Source: Sedimenticola sp. (lineage in GTDB: Bacteria; Pseudomonadota; Gammaproteobacteria; Chromatiales; Chromatiaceae). From it: a stretch of 17,523 nucleotides of DNA. The stretch spans positions 1 through 17,523 of the forward strand of contig JAUUYI010000010.1 in the NCBI GenBank assembly GCA_030590525.1, in the 5' to 3' direction. The position numbers and the translations under genes are program-made. The notes under the pieces were generated by a model that worked only from the letters and a program-made list of their open reading frames with translations, had not been told where the DNA came from and made no database searches. Shown one piece after another: positions 14,275-17,523 of the stretch (the first letter of the stretch is position 1; each line of letters opens with the position of its first letter).

Positions 14275-14300
14275 CCACCCGTAAAACGGGTGGTTTATTT
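14275..14300 (+). terminator. intrinsic terminator of the dpp-like operon
   Basis: A perfect 8-bp stem CCACCCGT (14275-14282) / ACGGGTGG (14286-14293) has an AAA loop, followed by TTTATTT and preceded by AAAG. It is a textbook terminator 8 nt after the last ATPase stop. A weaker hairpin, AGACC-TACG-GGTCT followed by GTTTTT, lies at 14358-14377. Confidence 0.92.
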
Positions 14301-14684
14301 CAAGATCAAGTATTCTCCGTCTGGAAACACCATTAATTCCTTGTTCCCGCCATAAAGAGACCTACGGGTCTGTTTTTCCACCCTGAAAGAAGATCTTCCA
14401 GACTCTTCCCCCGATTAAGTGGATAAACCAGATTTTTGACATAACGTATTCCAACTGTCAGCAGACATGTAGGATCGAATTTATTCGACCATCGAATCGG
14501 CCGAATGAATTCGGCCCTACAACGATAATCTACCCACTTGATCAGGAAAGTAGCCATTTTTTATATTCTTTTTGAAAAAAATTACCTTTTATACTAGTGA
14601 TTTGGATCAGTGTTTGGCATTATGCGCAACGATAGGACAAACAACGAATGTTTGAGCCAATAAATTATTAAAGGAATCTCAATC
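14301..14684. other. gene-free region before the histone-like gene
   Basis: This stretch holds the second copy of the 92-bp palindromic element (14455-14546) and an AT-rich segment (about 14560-14600). The latter contains TTGAAA (14572-14577) and TATACT (14590-14595) only 12 bp apart, too close for a normal promoter but possibly part of the upstream control region of the next gene. No coding frame is supportable. Confidence 0.55.
14455..14546 (+). repeat. 92-bp palindromic element, copy 2
   Basis: This runs from CTGTCAGCAG to ACTTGATCAGG and contains TCGAATTTATTCGA and GGCCGAATGAATTCGGCC. It is the inverted counterpart of 5614-5705, with equal length and about 6 mismatches. Outside the element the two loci do not resemble each other, which points to a discrete unit that moves or is copied. 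Confidence 0.85.
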
Positions 14685-15338
14685 ATGGTAGCTAAAAAAG
14701 TGGCGAAGAAACGGGCCTCTAAAAAACGAGTCGTAAAAACACGCAGCACGAAAAAGAGCGCGGTAAGAAAGACGGCCAGAAAGTCTGCCGCAAAAACCAC
14801 ACAGTCGACGACACGACAGCCAGCAGCCGGGGAATCCCTGGTGCTCGAGATGGAACAGGCTACCGCCAAGGCAAGAATCCAGCTGGCCAGGGCCCATGAG
14901 AAAGAAGTGGCACTGCGCAAGAAAGCAGTGGAAAAACTGCAAACACAGTTTGCCAAAATAATGGAGAAGCAGAAGACCCTGAAAGGCAAAAAAATAGCTG
15001 CCATCGAAAAGGCTGCTGAAAAAAGCACGCAGGGTGCCCGTAACCAGGCCGTCCGTGCCCGCGAAGCCCTCAGGGAACTCAATACCCGGATCAAGGCCCT
15101 CCGCGACGAGTTGAAAGACGCCAAACTGACACACAAGGTGGCTGGCGTTGCTCACAGTAAATTTCTGGCGGTGGAAAAGAGCCTGGAAAAATTCGAGCGC
15201 GAGTGGATGAAGAAAAGCGCACCCAGGAAAAAAGTCCGGCGGCGCACCCGTCGGAGCCCTGCCTCGACCACCGCCATAACAGAGACCACCGTTTCCAGCG
15301 AGCAAAAGGCCACTACGGAAACGCCTGATAACGCCTGA
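14685..15338 (+). CDS. lysine/alanine-rich histone H1-like protein
   Basis: A 217-residue very basic protein. Residues 1-45 are a low-complexity Lys/Arg/Ala/Ser/Thr tail (VAKKVAKKRASKKRVVK and onward), resembling bacterial H1-like and AlgP-type nucleoid proteins. Residues about 50-175 are almost all helix-forming, with heptad-like spacing suggesting a coiled coil. A second basic patch, PRKKVRRRTRR, lies at 180-190, and the tail is Thr/Ser/Glu-rich. There is no enzyme motif, signal peptide or membrane segment. A likely role is DNA compaction or bridging, inferred from composition only. AAGGA at 14671-14675 lies 9 nt before the ATG. It is probably monocistronic, with its own terminator. Confidence 0.8.
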   Translation: MVAKKVAKKRASKKRVVKTRSTKKSAVRKTARKSAAKTTQSTTRQPAAGESLVLEMEQATAKARIQLARAHEKEVALRKKAVEKLQTQFAKIMEKQKTLKGKKIAAIEKAAEKSTQGARNQAVRAREALRELNTRIKALRDELKDAKLTHKVAGVAHSKFLAVEKSLEKFEREWMKKSAPRKKVRRRTRRSPASTTAITETTVSSEQKATTETPDNA

Positions 15339-15406
15339 AAGGGCGTAAGCACCCGGTTAATTCCGTCGAAGTAGGGTTTAACCGGGGCGATGGGCTTCCA
15401 GCACGG

Positions 15407-15438
15407 ATAGCCAGATCCTTTGGACCTGGCTATTTTTT
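15407..15438 (+). terminator. intrinsic terminator after the histone-like gene
   Basis: Stem ATAGCCAG (15407-15414) pairs with CTGGCTAT (15426-15433). The loop contains an extra TCC-TTT-GGA pairing, and a run of T follows immediately. It is 68 nt after the stop codon. Confidence 0.88.
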
Positions 15439-15444
15439 GTTCCA

Positions 15445-15606
15445 GGAGACTGTCGGATTTGACCGATCGAAGCGAAAACCCCTGGGAGCCAATTAAATCA
15501 GTTTATCGAATGAGGCGAATAGTGGGCCTATTTAACGAATTCGATAAGCTGAGTTGATCGCTCTCCAGGGATTTGCAGCCGATTAGCGTTAAATCCGACA
15601 GCCTCC
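15445..15606. repeat. 160-bp imperfect inverted repeat
   Basis: Outer arms GGAGACTGTCGGATTT (15445-15460) and AAATCCGACAGCCTCC (15591-15606) match with one mismatch. Nested inside are CCCTGGGAGC with GCTCTCCAGGG, and AATCAGTTTATCGAAT with ATTCGATAAGCTGAGTT. The whole unit could fold into one long hairpin. Its size and terminal arms suggest a MITE or large REP, but no coding capacity is seen. Confidence 0.8.
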
Positions 15607-15733
15607 TAATGTTATTGCATCAGAGGGCCACCTGCGCAACAATTCTCCGAGCATACAGTATGTGCCTTTGACGGGTAGTCTCATCGTCAGCAGTGGGAGC
15701 CCTGCCCGAAATCTGGATAAGAGTATCCTTCAA

Positions 15734-17523
15734 ATGAAAATTATCAAATACCTGTCGATTGTCGTCATTCTGCTCCTCGTGCTGGTAGCGGGCCTCGTGG
15801 TCACGCTCTATCTCGTCGACATCAACCAGTACAAGGGGGCCATGGCGCAGCAGATCACGAAGCTGACAGGGCGTGAATTCACGATTAACGGTGACTGTGA
15901 ACTCTCGATTTCCCTGCAACCCCGCATCCTGCTTCGCGACGTCCATATGAAAAATGCCTCCTGGGGCAGTCAGACAGAAATGCTCAAGATTGGCGAGGCT
16001 GAATTACAGGTGGCCTTCATACCGCTGTTGATAAGTCGAATCAAGGTACTCAAGCTTTCCATCAGCGATCTGAACATCGTACTGGAAAAAAATAAGGAGA
16101 ATAAGAGCAACTGGGACATGGGCAGTGGGGAGGCAAAATCAAAATCGGCCACTGACAGCGGATCGGGCGGCCTGACAATGGAGATCGCACTGTATGAGAT
16201 CCTGGTGAGGAATGCTCGTATTCTCTATAACGATAATACGAGCAAAAAGGCCACCCGGCTGACCCTTCAATATCTCAAGGGCAACCGTCTCGACAATGAC
16301 TTCGTTCAGTGGGACCTCGCCGCAAAGATCGATAATACTCCCGTTGCCATACAAGGCAGGACATCCGTTCTCCATAACCTGCTGCGCGGCCAACCTTTTG
16401 AGAGCCATTTGGGAGGTAATCTGGGAAATATCGAGTTCACCCTGGATGGGAGCATGATCCTGAATGATGGGCTGGGTAGCATCGATATGAAAACCACCCT
16501 GAAGGCCCCCGACCTGAAGACCGTGACCGAACTGACCCAGGCGGAGTTGCCGGCAGTTGGGCCGATAGCCATACAGGCAAAGCTGTCCGATACCGATAAA
16601 GCTTATAAGATTGATCTCAGTAGTAACCTTGCCGATATGAAACTCATGCTGAAAGGTCTGATCGGAAAGAGCCTGGACGGCAAGGGAATGAAGGTCGAGT
16701 ATGATGTCGAGGCCCCGGATCTCAAGAGTGCATCCATTATTGCCGGAACCAAACTTCCAGATGTCGGGCCGATCAAGGTGTCGGGGACAGTGGCCGATTC
16801 AAAAGGATCCTATCTGTTGACCCTGAATGGCGCCGTTGCTGATCTGAAGATCGATGCCGATGGGCGGATTGCCGATTCCCTGGATGGCAAGGGGGTCGAG
16901 CTGAATCTCGCGCTGCTGGCGCCCGACCTGCAGCAGGTCGGCAAACTGGGCGGCGCCGAATTACCCCCGGTGGGTCCGCTCGATGTCAGGGGGAAACTGA
17001 ACGACATCGAGGGTGGATACAGCATTTCTGATCTGAAGGCGAAGATCGGTAAGAGTGACCTCAATGGAGATGTATCGATCGTATATCAGAGCAAACCTGC
17101 GCACGTGAAAGCCTCCCTCAGCAGTACTCGCCTGGACCTGACTCAATTTCAGAAACAGGAGGCGGGTACAACGGCAAAGCCCGCGGCAAAAACCGGGAAG
17201 GCGCAGGTGGCGGAGGCCCCCGCCAGCGGACGTATTTTCCCGGACACCCCACTCCCCTTCGATCAATTGAAGATGGTCAATGCCGATATAAAATATGCAG
17301 CCCAGGAGATAGAGACAGGCACCCAGGCACTGCGCAATGTCAAACTTGCACTGAAACTCGACAATGGCAGACTGGAGTTGAAACCCGTTCAGATGAAGGT
17401 AGCGAAGGGATCCATCCAGGGTGATGCAACCCTGGATGCTTCACAATCCAAATCGCAGGCGGCGATCGCCCTGAATCTCCAGGCCAAGGATCTGGTACTG
17501 GGCAATTTCAAACAGCTGAAAGG
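15734..17523 (+). CDS. AsmA-family protein (3' end beyond the window)
   Basis: The frame is open to the window edge: 596 codons with no stop. Residues 7-28 are a single membrane anchor (VVILLLVLVAGLVVTLYLV). The N-terminal AsmA block follows: NQYKGAMAQQITKLTGREFTI (31-51), a PRILLRDVHMKNASW stretch (63-77) and NWDM at 126-129. The body is beta-strand-rich and contains three tandem 69-residue repeats (258-326, 327-395, 396-464) marked by APDL and LPxVGP. A low-complexity Ala/Lys/Thr linker lies at about 475-498. AsmA-like proteins span the periplasm and are thought to move lipids or influence outer-membrane assembly. The ATG at 15734 gives the expected MKIIKYL anchor start. The Shine-Dalgarno is weak (AAGAG further upstream). 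Confidence 0.9.
   Translation, partial: MKIIKYLSIVVILLLVLVAGLVVTLYLVDINQYKGAMAQQITKLTGREFTINGDCELSISLQPRILLRDVHMKNASWGSQTEMLKIGEAELQVAFIPLLISRIKVLKLSISDLNIVLEKNKENKSNWDMGSGEAKSKSATDSGSGGLTMEIALYEILVRNARILYNDNTSKKATRLTLQYLKGNRLDNDFVQWDLAAKIDNTPVAIQGRTSVLHNLLRGQPFESHLGGNLGNIEFTLDGSMILNDGLGSIDMKTTLKAPDLKTVTELTQAELPAVGPIAIQAKLSDTDKAYKIDLSSNLADMKLMLKGLIGKSLDGKGMKVEYDVEAPDLKSASIIAGTKLPDVGPIKVSGTVADSKGSYLLTLNGAVADLKIDADGRIADSLDGKGVELNLALLAPDLQQVGKLGGAELPPVGPLDVRGKLNDIEGGYSISDLKAKIGKSDLNGDVSIVYQSKPAHVKASLSSTRLDLTQFQKQEAGTTAKPAAKTGKAQVAEAPASGRIFPDTPLPFDQLKMVNADIKYAAQEIETGTQALRNVKLALKLDNGRLELKPVQMKVAKGSIQGDATLDASQSKSQAAIALNLQAKDLVLGNFKQLK
16505..17125 (+). repeat. three 207-bp internal repeats in asmA
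   Basis: At protein level APDL recurs at residues 258, 327 and 396, and LPxVGP at 272, 341 and 410. Both show an exact 69-residue period. DNA identity has drifted, so this is an old duplication kept in phase. Confidence 0.8.

Larger units (their letters stand above)
15339..15733. other. gene-free region before asmA
   Basis: This contains a hairpin CCCGGTTAA (15352-15360) / TTAACCGGG (15378-15386), the terminator of the histone-like gene, a roughly 160-bp imperfect inverted repeat (15445-15606), and about 127 bp of leader before asmA. A very weak TTGCAT-17-AACAAT pair (15615-15643) might be the asmA promoter. No gene is supportable on either strand. Confidence 0.55.

Noticed and set aside
14572..14595. 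TTGAAA / TATACT promoter for the histone-like gene
   Set aside because: The boxes are only 12 bp apart, too short for a sigma70 promoter, so it is not listed as a separate site.
14594..15305. Long antisense frames over the histone-like gene
   Set aside because: They are mirror images of the lysine/alanine-rich coding bias; the plus-strand frame has a ribosome-binding site, sensible composition and a terminator.
15620..15946. 108-residue minus-strand frame overlapping the asmA start
   Set aside because: It is antisense to the AsmA anchor region and has no recognisable domain.

Overview
The window looks like a chromosomal segment of a gammaproteobacterium, most plausibly an autotrophic, Chromatiales-like or sulfur-oxidising lineage. 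This rests on three things: a DksA that keeps the enterobacterial-type motifs and is followed by gluQ, a CysZ-type sulfate permease, and a CbbY-type phosphatase (a Calvin-cycle accessory). The intergenic spaces are crowded with short palindromic repeats. No phage, transposase, integrase or CRISPR array is visible. The lineage call is an inference from gene content. || Layout. 1-386: no supportable gene. 387-1121 (+): cysZ. 1169-1293: inverted repeat between convergent genes. 1363-3304 (-): an overlapping pair, cbbY-like phosphatase then a class I/II aminotransferase. 3488-4923 (+): dksA and gluQ, separated by a hairpin region that may control gluQ. 4924-5264: repeat-rich spacer with a roughly 275-bp inverted-repeat element. 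5265-5352 (-): tRNA-Leu(UAA). 5353-5966: gene-free, with a 92-bp palindromic element that recurs at 14455-14546. 5967-8093 (+): a bufferin-type RiPP locus made of a small six-cysteine secreted precursor (BufA2-like), a MNIO/DUF692 iron oxidase (BufB) and a DUF2063 partner (BufC). 8356-14266 (+): a complete Dpp/Opp-type ABC importer (binding protein, two permeases, two ATPases) closed by a strong terminator. 14685-15338 (+): a lysine/alanine-rich, histone H1-like protein with a coiled coil. 15734-17523 (+): an AsmA-family protein cut by the window edge, with three exact-period 69-residue repeats. || How the genes work together. The bufABC trio is the specialised system here. BufA is predicted to be exported to the periplasm by its signal peptide after cytoplasmic modification of cysteines by BufB with BufC, giving a copper-binding peptide. 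The dpp-like operon is a self-contained importer of peptides or a similar solute; its binding protein is separated from the membrane genes by 411 bp of stem-loop repeats, which may help keep the binding protein in excess. dksA and gluQ form the conserved translation/stringent-response pair. The remaining genes are housekeeping or envelope functions. The repeats (REP-like palindromes, an imperfect hairpin before asmA, a 103-bp direct repeat) are the other distinctive property of the window.
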